DNA of 64,000 nucleotides. Origin: Actinomadura physcomitrii. Its GTDB lineage: Bacteria; Actinomycetota; Actinomycetes; Streptosporangiales; Streptosporangiaceae. A program made the position numbers and the translations under genes. Below, piece by piece: positions 19,176 to 26,919 of the stretch. The notes under the pieces were generated by a model. The model did no database searches. It was not told the DNA's origin and saw only the letters and a list, made by a program, of their open reading frames with translations. Numbering within the stretch: position 1 is the stretch's first letter; each line of letters begins with the position of its first letter. Where the stretch lies: positions 15,891 through 79,890 of the forward strand of contig NZ_WBMS02000015.1 in NCBI RefSeq assembly GCF_008923205.2, read 5' to 3'.

Positions 19176-20386
19176 CCGGCACGCACACGATGACCGGCCT
19201 GCACCTGGCCGTCGCGCTCGCCGACGCCGGCTGGCACCCGGCCGCCTGGCGCGACCCGGCCGCCCGTCCCGGCGCCCTGTTCACCGCCCGCTACTGGGCG
19301 GGCCTCGCCGCCGAGGCCGAGCGCGGGCTGCTCGACCTCCTCACCATCGAGGACTCGCTCGGCCTCCAGTCGTCCGACCCGGTCGCGCCCGACGACCGCA
19401 CCGACCAGGTCCGGGGCCGGCTCGACGCGGTGCTGGTGGCCGCGCGGCTCGCGCCCGCGACGTCGCGGATCGGGCTCGTCCCGACGACGATCACCACGCA
19501 CACCGAGCCGTTCCACGTGTCCATCGGCATCGCGTCCCTGGACTACGCGAGCCGGGGGCGCGCGGGCTGGCGGCCGCAGGTCGCGGGCGCGCGGCTGTCC
19601 GACGCCGCCCACTTCGGCCGCCGCACCTTCCCCGAGTTCGACCTGCCCTGGTTCGCGACGCCGGACGGGAAGGCGTTCAGCGCCGAGCTGTTCGGCGAGG
19701 CCGCCGACTTCGTCGAGGTCGTGCGGCGGCTCTGGGACAGCTGGGAGGACGACGCCGAGATCCGCGACGCCGCCACCGGCCGCTTCCTGGACCGTGACAA
19801 GCTGCACTACATCGACTTCGAGGGCGCCCACTTCAGCGTCCGCGGCCCATCGATCACCCCGCGCCCGCCGCAGGGCCAGCCGCTCGTCACCGCCCTCGCG
19901 CACGACGTCGGCCCCTACGAGTTCGCCGCGCGCGGCGCCGACGTCGTCTACATCACCCCGCACTCGCGGCCCGACGCCGTCACCATCGTCGCGCAGGTCC
20001 GCGAGGCGGAACGGACGACCGGACGGGTCGGCGAACCCCTGAGGATCTTCGCCGACCTGGTCGTGTTCCTCGACGACGTGCCCGGCGCGGCGCTCGCCCG
20101 CAAGGCCCGCCTGGACGAGCTGGACGGCGCCGCGCTCGCCTCCGACGCCGAGATCTTCGCCGGCACCCCCGGCGAGCTGGCCGACCTGCTGCTCGACTGG
20201 CGCGACGCGGGCCTCGACGGGTTCCGGCTGCGGCCCGGCGTCCTGCCGTCCGACCTGGAGGGGATCGCGCGGGGGCTCGTCCCGGTGCTGCAGGGGCGCG
20301 GCGCGTTCCGCACCGCGTACGAGACGACGACGCTGCGCGGGCACCTCGGGCTGTCCCGCCCCGCCAACCGGTACGCGACCGCATGA
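19172..20386 (+). CDS. Luciferase-like FMN monooxygenase, NtaA/DszA-related (2)
   Basis: 404 residues. It shares the TIM-barrel layout of the preceding enzyme (FEGAHFSVRGPSITPRPPQG, LVTALAHDVGPYEFAARGAD) but is more divergent and shorter. FTARYWAGLAAEAERGLLDLLTIEDSLGLQ replaces the usual first strand-helix. The pair 17814/19172 could act on successive oxidation states or on different substrates, or could form a heteromer; this is not settled by sequence. It is fully embedded in the operon by four-base overlaps on both sides. Confidence 0.84.
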   Translation: MTGTHTMTGLHLAVALADAGWHPAAWRDPAARPGALFTARYWAGLAAEAERGLLDLLTIEDSLGLQSSDPVAPDDRTDQVRGRLDAVLVAARLAPATSRIGLVPTTITTHTEPFHVSIGIASLDYASRGRAGWRPQVAGARLSDAAHFGRRTFPEFDLPWFATPDGKAFSAELFGEAADFVEVVRRLWDSWEDDAEIRDAATGRFLDRDKLHYIDFEGAHFSVRGPSITPRPPQGQPLVTALAHDVGPYEFAARGADVVYITPHSRPDAVTIVAQVREAERTTGRVGEPLRIFADLVVFLDDVPGAALARKARLDELDGAALASDAEIFAGTPGELADLLLDWRDAGLDGFRLRPGVLPSDLEGIARGLVPVLQGRGAFRTAYETTTLRGHLGLSRPANRYATA

Positions 20387-21468
20387 AGTTCCTCGCGATC
20401 ACCCTCATCGTGCACGCGCCCGACCCCCGCACCGGCGCGCTGAAGCCCGTCACCGAACGGCTCCGGGACGTCGTCGAGCACGCCGTCCTCGCCGAACGGC
20501 TCGGCTTCGACGGCTTCGGCGTCGGCGAGCGGCACGAGCGGCCGTTCCTGTCGTCCTCGCCGCCCGTCGTGCTCAGCCACATCGCCGCCCGGACCTCGAC
20601 GATCCGGCTGTTCACGGCCGTCACCACGCTCAGCCTCCTCGACCCCGTCCGCGCCTACGAGGACTACGCCACCCTCGACCACCTGTCCGGCGGGCGCCTC
20701 GAACTGATCATCGGCAAGGGCAACGGCACCGCGCAGGCCGCGCTGTTCGACGTCACCGCCGACGACCAGTGGGACCGCAACCGCGAAGGCTACGAGCTGT
20801 TCCGCCGGCTGTGGCGCGAGGACACCGTCACCTGGTGGGGCAAGCACCGCCCGCCGCTGGACAAGGCCGAGGTGCTGCCCCGGCCGCTGCAGCGGCCCGT
20901 CCGCGTCTGGCACGGCAGCGCCACCAGCAAGGAATCGGTCGAGCTGGCCGCCCGCTACGGCGACCCGCTGTTCTCCGCCAACGTCACCAACCCCGTCGAG
21001 CCGTACGCCGAACTGGTCGCCCACTACCGGGAGCGGTGGGAGCACCACGGCCACGACCCGGCGGACGCCCTCGTCGGAGCCGGGACCGCCGGCCTGTACG
21101 TAGCGCCCCGGTCGCAGGACGCCATCGAGGTGTACCGGCCGGTGTTCGAGGCGCGGCAGGCGCTGTTCCGCCGCAACGGCGTCACGCCCGTGTTCGACTC
21201 GATCGAGGACGCCGTCGCGCGCAGCTCCGCGCTCATCGGCAGCCCCCAGCAGGTCATCGACAAGGTCCACCGCTACCACGACCGGCTCGGGCACGAGGTC
21301 ATGCACGTCCAGGCCGACCCCGACGGGCTCCCCGAGCACCTGCACCGCGCGTCGCTGGAACTGTTCCAGAGCGACGTCGCGCCGGTGCTGCGCAAGGAGA
21401 TCCCGAGCCGCCCGTTCCCGTCCGCCGCTACCCCATCCGCCTCGACCCCCGCTGGGAGGCGCCCGTGA
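20383..21468 (+). CDS. Luciferase-like FMN monooxygenase (3), CE1758-like
   Basis: 361 residues. MKFLAITLIVHAPDPRTG begins the barrel, followed by FDGFGVGERHERPFLSSSPPV and YATLDHLSGGRLELIIGKGN. The sequence recalls the CE1758 subgroup of luciferase-like oxidoreductases, a family of unknown substrate often found beside sulfur-assimilation genes. The last ~30 residues (RKEIPSRPFPSAATPSASTP) look low-complexity. ATGA/GTGA overlaps link it to both neighbours. Confidence 0.84.
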   Translation: MKFLAITLIVHAPDPRTGALKPVTERLRDVVEHAVLAERLGFDGFGVGERHERPFLSSSPPVVLSHIAARTSTIRLFTAVTTLSLLDPVRAYEDYATLDHLSGGRLELIIGKGNGTAQAALFDVTADDQWDRNREGYELFRRLWREDTVTWWGKHRPPLDKAEVLPRPLQRPVRVWHGSATSKESVELAARYGDPLFSANVTNPVEPYAELVAHYRERWEHHGHDPADALVGAGTAGLYVAPRSQDAIEVYRPVFEARQALFRRNGVTPVFDSIEDAVARSSALIGSPQQVIDKVHRYHDRLGHEVMHVQADPDGLPEHLHRASLELFQSDVAPVLRKEIPSRPFPSAATPSASTPAGRRP

Positions 21469-22616
21469 TCCCGCTGTCCGTCCTCGACCTCGCGCCCGTC
21501 CCCGCCGGCCGGACGGTGCGCGACGCGCTCCGCAACACCCTCGACCTCGCGCGCCGCACCGAGGCCGCCGGCTACCAGCGGTACTGGCTCGCCGAGCACC
21601 ACCTCGCGTCCGGCGTCGCCAGCGCCGCGCCGCAGATCCTCATCGAGGCGGTCGCGGCGGCCACGTCCCGGATCCGCGTCGGCTCCGGCGCCGTGCAGAC
21701 CGGCCACTGGACGCCGCTGTCCATCGTCGAGCAGTTCGGCACGATCGACGCGCTGCACCCCGGCCGGATCGACCTCGGGCTCGGCCGCTCCGGGCAGCGC
21801 CGCGCCGAGGCCGCCCGCAAGGCGCCCCCGCCCGCGCCCGCCCGCGCGGCCGAGGTCGTGGACGGCCTGCTCATTCCCGCGCCGTTCGACTACACGCGGC
21901 TCGCCGCGAAGGCCGCGTTCGGGCTGCACGGCGCGCTGCTCCAGCAGCCGGGTGCCGAGACGCCCGACTTCGCCGCCGTCGTCGACGACATCGCCGCGCT
22001 CCTCGCCGGCACCTACGCCAGGGACGGCCAGGAGGCGCACGCCACCCCCGGCGAAGGCGCCGACCTCGCCCTGTGGATCCTCGGCAGCAGCGGAGGGCAG
22101 AGCGCCCGCGTCGCGGGGGCGCGCGGGCTGCCGTTCGCGGCGAACTACCACGTCAGCCCGTCCAACGTGCTGGAGGCCGTCGAGGCGTACCGGGCCGCGT
22201 TCCGGCCGTCGGACGTCCTCGACGAGCCCTACGTCCTCGTCTCCGCGGACGTCGTCGTCGCGCCGACCGACGAGCAGGCCCGCGAGCTGGCCTCGCCGTA
22301 CGCGCTGTGGGTGCACAGCATCCGGTCCGGGCTCGCCGCGATCCCGTTCCCCACCCCGGCGCAGGCCGCCGCGCACGACTGGCGCCCGGAGGACCGCGAC
22401 CTGGTCGCCGACCGCGTCGACACCCAGTTCACCGGCGCGCCCGGCACCGTCGTGGACGGCCTCGCGACCCTCCAGCGCGTCACCGGCGCCGACGAACTGC
22501 TCATCACGACGATCACCCACGACCACGCCGACCGCGTCCGCTCCTACGAGCTGCTCGCCGCCGCCTGGCACCGCGCGACGAGCCGGGTCACCGTCCCGCA
22601 GCGGGCGCGGCGCTGA
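21465..22616 (+). CDS. Luciferase-like oxidoreductase (4), MsnO8-like
   Basis: 383 residues from GTG 21465, overlapping the preceding stop. IPLSVLDLAPVPAGRTVRDAL, YQRYWLAEHHLASGVASAAP and LHPGRIDLGLGRSGQRR match the MsnO8 subgroup. The C-terminus GAPGTVVDGLATLQRVTGADELLITTI is conserved there. This branch often lacks a dedicated reductase and may use bound flavin. It is the last gene of the 13-kb run; the next sequence is a kinase fragment. Confidence 0.86.
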   Translation: MIPLSVLDLAPVPAGRTVRDALRNTLDLARRTEAAGYQRYWLAEHHLASGVASAAPQILIEAVAAATSRIRVGSGAVQTGHWTPLSIVEQFGTIDALHPGRIDLGLGRSGQRRAEAARKAPPPAPARAAEVVDGLLIPAPFDYTRLAAKAAFGLHGALLQQPGAETPDFAAVVDDIAALLAGTYARDGQEAHATPGEGADLALWILGSSGGQSARVAGARGLPFAANYHVSPSNVLEAVEAYRAAFRPSDVLDEPYVLVSADVVVAPTDEQARELASPYALWVHSIRSGLAAIPFPTPAQAAAHDWRPEDRDLVADRVDTQFTGAPGTVVDGLATLQRVTGADELLITTITHDHADRVRSYELLAAAWHRATSRVTVPQRARR

Positions 22617-22640
22617 CCGCCGCTACTCCCGCCGCCCCGG

Positions 22641-22973
22641 GACTTCGGCATCGCGCGCGGCGTCGGCGAGCGGTCCGGGCACACCAAGTCCGGGTTCGTC
22701 GTCGGGTCGCCCGGCTGGATCTCGCCCGAGCAGGTGCGGACCGGCGAGGTCTCGCCCGCGAGCGACGTGTTCGCCTGGGGCTGCCTGGTCGCGCTCGCCG
22801 GGACGGGGCACCATCCGTTCAGCGCCTTCGGCACCCGGCCGACCGGCGACCTGGTCGTCATGGCGTACCGGGCGCAGCGGCACATGTACGACCTCGGGAC
22901 CCTCGCCGAACCGGTGCGGACCCTCGTCGCCAAGGCGCTGTCCCCCGAACCGGGCATGGCCGCCGCAGGCTGA
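22641..22973 (+). pseudogene. C-lobe remnant of a Ser/Thr protein kinase
   Basis: An open frame begins exactly at the DFG motif (DFGIARGVGERSGHTKSG) and continues through the activation loop and C-lobe (VGSPGWISPEQVRTGEVSPASDVFAWGCL). It ends PEPGMAAAG and a stop. The whole N-lobe, catalytic Lys and HRD loop are missing. The sequence upstream is the tail of the luciferase-like gene. It is therefore a truncated relic, probably left by recombination, and cannot be an active kinase. Confidence 0.8.
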
Positions 22974-23024
22974 ACATCCGTCTCTTCGTCAACCCGTACC
23001 GCGATTGGTGACGACCCTTGATCC

Positions 23025-24785
23025 TCAGGTCTGCCAGTGGCCCACCAGCTCGGCATAGAGGGGACTGAGCGCGAGCAGGGTCGCGTGCGTGCCGAGGACC
23101 GGGGACGAGCCGTCCAGCAGTAGGACGCGCTGCGCCCGCTGCGCGGAGCTGATGCGGTGGGCGATGACGATAAGGGTGCCGCCGCGCGCCGCGAGCGCGC
23201 CCTCCGCGCGGGCCTCGGCGGCCGGGTGCAGATGGCAGGTCGCCTCGTCGAGGATCGTCACGGGCGCGGCGGCCAGGTACGCGCGGACGAGCGTGACGAG
23301 CTGCCGCTCGCCCTGCGACAGCGTGCCGCCGCCGGGCGGGACGGCCGCGTCGTAGCCGCCGAGCCGGTCCACGGTCGCGGCCAGCCCGATCGCGTCCACG
23401 GCCTCGTCGAGGTCGGCGGACGAGGCGTCCGGGCGCAGGTAGGCGAGGTTCTCCCGCAGCGTCCCGGCGAAGATGTAGCTCTCCTGCGGGACGAGCGCGA
23501 CGGCCGCCCGGAGTTGCGCCTCGTCCAGGTCTTGCAGCGGCACCTTGCCGAGCGTGACGCGTCCCCGCTGCGGCCGGACGAGGCCGGACAGCACGTCGGC
23601 GAGCGTCGACTTGCCCGTTCCGCTCGGCCCGACCACGGCCAGGTGCGTGCCCTCCGGGATGTGCAGGGACAGGTCGTCGAGGACCGGCGCGGCCTCGGCG
23701 GAGTACGCGAACGTCACGTGCTCGGCCTCGATGTCGTAGGACGTGGCGGTCGTGCCCTTCCCGAGCGCCGCGGTTCTGTGTGCGCGGGCCGGTTCCGCGC
23801 AGACCTCGGCGAGCCTGCCGAGGACGACCGCCAGGCTGAGCAGCAGCGTCCCGCCGGCGTCGACCAGCAGCACCATCGCCGGCTGCAGCCCGGTGACGAG
23901 GTAGCTCACCCCGCCCGCCACCTGCCCGGTGGTGAGCCGGTGGTCCTCGACGAGCCGGGGCGACAGCGCGAGCAGCGCGAGCAGCGGCAGGTGCACCCCC
24001 AGCGCCAGCACCGGCAGCCGGACGAGCCGGGACCGGGCGAAGGACCGCAGCGCCGCGGCCTGCGCGTCGATCGCCTCGCCCGCGGCCTGCGCGGCGCGCG
24101 GCTCGGCCGCGCAGGCCACGACGTCCCGGACCCCCTGCACGATCTCGGTCGCCGTCTCCCCGATGCGTTCGGCGTGCCGGACGACCGCGCGGTACCGGCG
24201 GACCTGCACGCCGAGCAGCGCACCGAACACCGCCAGCGCGAGCGCCACGGACAGGGCGGCGGCGAGGGCGGGCAGCGGTGCGAGCAGCGTCAGCCCGAGC
24301 AGCGCGGCGAGCCCGGCCGACAGGAGCTGCCGGACGTTGCGCAGCGCCGTCCCGAGCAGCGCCCGGACGGCCTCCGCCTGCTCGGTGACCTGCGAGATTC
24401 CGGCCCCGGCGGCGCCCGACGCCGGGTCGGCCGTCCGGTCGATCGTGCGGCGCAGCGCGCCGGCGACGACGGCGCCGACGAGGGAGTCGCGCAGCGGCTC
24501 GACGGTGGCGGCGAGCCACGGGTAGATCCGCCGGGTGCCGAGCGCGCCGAGCGCCTGGAGCGCGGCGAGCGCGGCCAGCCAGCCGAGCCCGGTGAGCGGG
24601 CGGCGGGCGAGGAAGCCGTCGTCGATGGCGCGGGCGAGCAGCAGGCCGGACGCGAATGACGGCAGGCTCTCGACCGCCGACCACAGGGCCAGCCGCCGCA
24701 TCGCGGGCCACCGCGCGCGCAGGTGGCGGTGCAGCAGCCGGGCGGCGGGCGCGCGGCGGGCCCCGGCGCGATCTACGGCGGTCAC
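23025..24785 (-). CDS. Lanthipeptide-cluster ABC exporter half-transporter (canonical NBD)
   Basis: 586 residues from GTG 24785, overlapping the partner gene's stop (GTGA). An N-terminal six-helix membrane domain (about 20-310) is followed by an ATPase domain. The latter has Walker A GPSGTGKST, Walker B VTILDEAT with catalytic Glu, and H-loop LIVIAHRISSA. The signature is LSQGERQ, not LSGGQ. No C39 protease domain precedes the membrane part. With the preceding gene it should form a heterodimeric exporter of the peptide or a self-protection pump. The non-standard signature matches a degenerate site shared with the partner. Confidence 0.88.
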   Translation of the reverse strand: MTAVDRAGARRAPAARLLHRHLRARWPAMRRLALWSAVESLPSFASGLLLARAIDDGFLARRPLTGLGWLAALAALQALGALGTRRIYPWLAATVEPLRDSLVGAVVAGALRRTIDRTADPASGAAGAGISQVTEQAEAVRALLGTALRNVRQLLSAGLAALLGLTLLAPLPALAAALSVALALAVFGALLGVQVRRYRAVVRHAERIGETATEIVQGVRDVVACAAEPRAAQAAGEAIDAQAAALRSFARSRLVRLPVLALGVHLPLLALLALSPRLVEDHRLTTGQVAGGVSYLVTGLQPAMVLLVDAGGTLLLSLAVVLGRLAEVCAEPARAHRTAALGKGTTATSYDIEAEHVTFAYSAEAAPVLDDLSLHIPEGTHLAVVGPSGTGKSTLADVLSGLVRPQRGRVTLGKVPLQDLDEAQLRAAVALVPQESYIFAGTLRENLAYLRPDASSADLDEAVDAIGLAATVDRLGGYDAAVPPGGGTLSQGERQLVTLVRAYLAAAPVTILDEATCHLHPAAEARAEGALAARGGTLIVIAHRISSAQRAQRVLLLDGSSPVLGTHATLLALSPLYAELVGHWQT

Positions 24786-26593
24786 GTGGCGGGCCCCGGC
24801 GCGGCGGCGTACGGCACCGGCGCGCCGGGCGGCTCGCCGGGTTCGGCGGCGAACACGGCGCGGTACCGGGCGTCGGCCCACAGCTCGGCGTGCGGCGCGA
24901 GCGCGCGCACCCGGCCCGCGTCGAGCCAGGCGACGAGGTCCGCGCGGGCCGCGGTCGCCGGACGGCGCGCCACCACCAGGCTGGTGCGTCCCGCGAGGAC
25001 CTCCCGCAGCGCCCGCGTCACCCGCATCTCCGTCGCGGTGTCGAGGCTGCTGGTGGCGTCGTCGAGGACGAGCAGCCGCGCGTCCGCCAGCGCCGCGCGG
25101 GCCAGCCCGAGCCGCTGCAGCTCGCCGCCCGACATCGGCGCCTCGGCGAGCGGGGTGTCGTACCCGGCCGGCAGCGCCCGGACGAACCCGTCGGCCGCCG
25201 CGGCCCGCGCGGCGCGCCGCACCTCGGCGCGCCCGGCGCCGGGACGCGCGTAGGCGATCATGTCGTGCACGGTCGCGCCGAGCGGCGCGGGACGCTCGAA
25301 GGCGTAGGCGACGGCGCGCCGCAGCTCCGGGAGCGCGACGTCCGCGGCGTCGACGCCGTCGAGTTCGACCCGGCCCTCGTCCACGGCGACGAGCCGGGCG
25401 ACCGCCGCCACCAGCACGCTCTTGCCCGACCCGGACGTCCCGACGACCGCGACGGCGGTCCGCGGCGGCACCGCGAGGTCGAGGCGGTCGAGCACCGTCC
25501 GGCCGCCGGAGCGGACCGTGACCCCGCGCAGCCGCAGCGCGCCGGGGCCGTCCGGCAGCGGGACGGGCCGCGCCGGCGGCCGGACGGACGGCTCGGCGTC
25601 GAGCACCTCCGCGACGCGCCCGGCGCCGACCTCGCAGTTCAGCAGCGCGACGAAGGTGTCGAAGAGCGCCGCCGCGCCGACCGCCATGGACGTGTACGAC
25701 GCGGCGGCGACCAGCTCGCCGGCGGTGACGTCGCCGGTCGCGAGGCGGACCCCGGCGACGCCGACCACCGCGATCTGCAGCAGCGGCGCCAGCAGCGCGA
25801 GCCGCCAGCCGACCTGGCCCTGCGCGTCCCAGGTCAGCCGCCCGGCGGCGGCGAGGCTCGGCAGCGGCCGCAGGATCCGCCGGATCTCCCGGGCGGCGGT
25901 GCCGGACGCCCGGATGGTGCGGGCGCCCTGCCGGGCGTCGAGCAGCCGCGTGCCGATCTCCGCCTGGTGGCGCTGGTAGTCGGCGAACGGCTCGCCGGCC
26001 TTGGCGACGAACATCCGCAGCGCCAGCACGGCCGGCGGGACGCCGAGCGCGAAGACCAGCGCGAGCGTCCAGTCGATGAGGGCGAGGGCGATGACGGCGC
26101 CGGCCGTGGTCACCAGCGCCGCCGCTCCGGACAGCAGCAGCGCCGGGAACGCGGCCGGGCCGCCGGCGCTCTCGGTGAGCCGCGACAGCACGTCCCCGGC
26201 GGGGAAGCGGCGCCGTCCGGGCACGCCGAGTTCCAGGACCCGCCCGATCAGGCGGTGCCGCAGCCACGCGGTGATGCGGCTGCCGCAGTAGGTGCCCAGC
26301 AGCTCCTCCGCCGCGTCCGCGAGGGCGGCCGCGAGCAGGACGAGGGCGAGGCCGGCGATGGCGGCGGCGAGGCCCCGGCCGCCGCGGACCGCGTCGATCG
26401 CCCGGCCGAGCATGACCGGGGTCGCCAGCATCGCCGCGACCCGGACGGCCGTGACGGCCGCCAGCAGGACGAGGAGCGCGCGGAAGCGCCGCGCCGCCGC
26501 GCGCAGCAGCCGCCTGCCGTCCCGGCGCAGCGCGGCGGGCGGTCCCGCGAGCGGCGGGGACCCGCCGGCGGGCTCTGGCTCGGGCTCTGGCAC
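24782..26593 (-). CDS. Lanthipeptide-cluster ABC exporter half-transporter (degenerate NBD)
   Basis: 603 residues from GTG 26593, chosen because AAGGAGGG lies about 9 bases upstream; an ATG at 26641 would add a HEPAEHE-rich extension. A membrane domain (about 40-330) is followed by the ATPase: Walker A GTSGSGKSV, signature MSGGELQ, Walker B LLVLDDATSS. The catalytic Glu is Asp, and the H-loop His is Arg (SLVVARRPATAA). So its own ATP site is degenerate while the partner's is canonical, the pattern of heterodimeric exporters. It lies 162 bases after the precursor, behind a strong hairpin. Confidence 0.88.
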   Translation of the reverse strand: MPEPEPEPAGGSPPLAGPPAALRRDGRRLLRAAARRFRALLVLLAAVTAVRVAAMLATPVMLGRAIDAVRGGRGLAAAIAGLALVLLAAALADAAEELLGTYCGSRITAWLRHRLIGRVLELGVPGRRRFPAGDVLSRLTESAGGPAAFPALLLSGAAALVTTAGAVIALALIDWTLALVFALGVPPAVLALRMFVAKAGEPFADYQRHQAEIGTRLLDARQGARTIRASGTAAREIRRILRPLPSLAAAGRLTWDAQGQVGWRLALLAPLLQIAVVGVAGVRLATGDVTAGELVAAASYTSMAVGAAALFDTFVALLNCEVGAGRVAEVLDAEPSVRPPARPVPLPDGPGALRLRGVTVRSGGRTVLDRLDLAVPPRTAVAVVGTSGSGKSVLVAAVARLVAVDEGRVELDGVDAADVALPELRRAVAYAFERPAPLGATVHDMIAYARPGAGRAEVRRAARAAAADGFVRALPAGYDTPLAEAPMSGGELQRLGLARAALADARLLVLDDATSSLDTATEMRVTRALREVLAGRTSLVVARRPATAARADLVAWLDAGRVRALAPHAELWADARYRAVFAAEPGEPPGAPVPYAAAPGPAT

Positions 26594-26663
26594 GCGCGTC
26601 GGCCCTCCTTCGTGTTCGGCGGGTTCGTGTTCGGCGGGCATCGGGTTACAGTGGCAAGTGGGT

Positions 26664-26701
26664 CCGGTCACGGACCGGCCTTCCGGCCGGCCCGTGACCG
26701 G
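26664..26701 (-). terminator. Hairpin between precursor peptide and exporter genes
   Basis: Two 17-base arms (left CCGGTCACGGACCGGCC, loop TTCC) pair with a single mismatch, 55 bases downstream of the precursor stop and 71 bases before the exporter start. In RiPP operons such a partial terminator lets precursor mRNA outnumber downstream transporter mRNA. There is no T-run. Confidence 0.75.
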
Positions 26702-26755
26702 TGTCTGCGGACCGGGATCACCTCACGCACCCCGGGCCGCGGTGGGTGCCGTGCA

Positions 26756-26914
26756 TCACGCGCAGGTGATGCCGATGCACACGGAGTTGAGCACGGTCAG
26801 CAGGCCGACGCACGCGCACGTGCCGCCGAGCTGGACGCCCTCGATCTCGATGGGGTCGGTCTCGGGCAGCTCCTGCAGCTCCGCCACGAGGTCGCCCTCG
26901 AAGATGTTCTCCAT
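26756..26914 (-). CDS. Lanthipeptide precursor peptide (class IV, venezuelin-like)
   Basis: 52 residues from ATG 26914, with GGGAGGTG about 6 bases upstream. The leader (1-31) is acidic: MENIFEGDLVAELQELPETD then PIEIEGVQLGG. The core (32-52) begins TCACVGLL and ends VCIGITCA. It holds Thr32, Thr40, Ser44 and Thr50 with Cys33, Cys35, Cys46 and Cys51, enough for up to four (methyl)lanthionine rings. From memory, venezuelin-type class IV precursors have the same LPETDP leader motif and a nearly identical core. It starts 5 bases after the S9 peptidase stop and is modified by the synthetase at 28908-31736. The Gly-Gly before the core is notable, but no C39 protease is present. Confidence 0.9.
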   Translation of the reverse strand: MENIFEGDLVAELQELPETDPIEIEGVQLGGTCACVGLLTVLNSVCIGITCA

Positions 26915-26919
26915 TCCAT

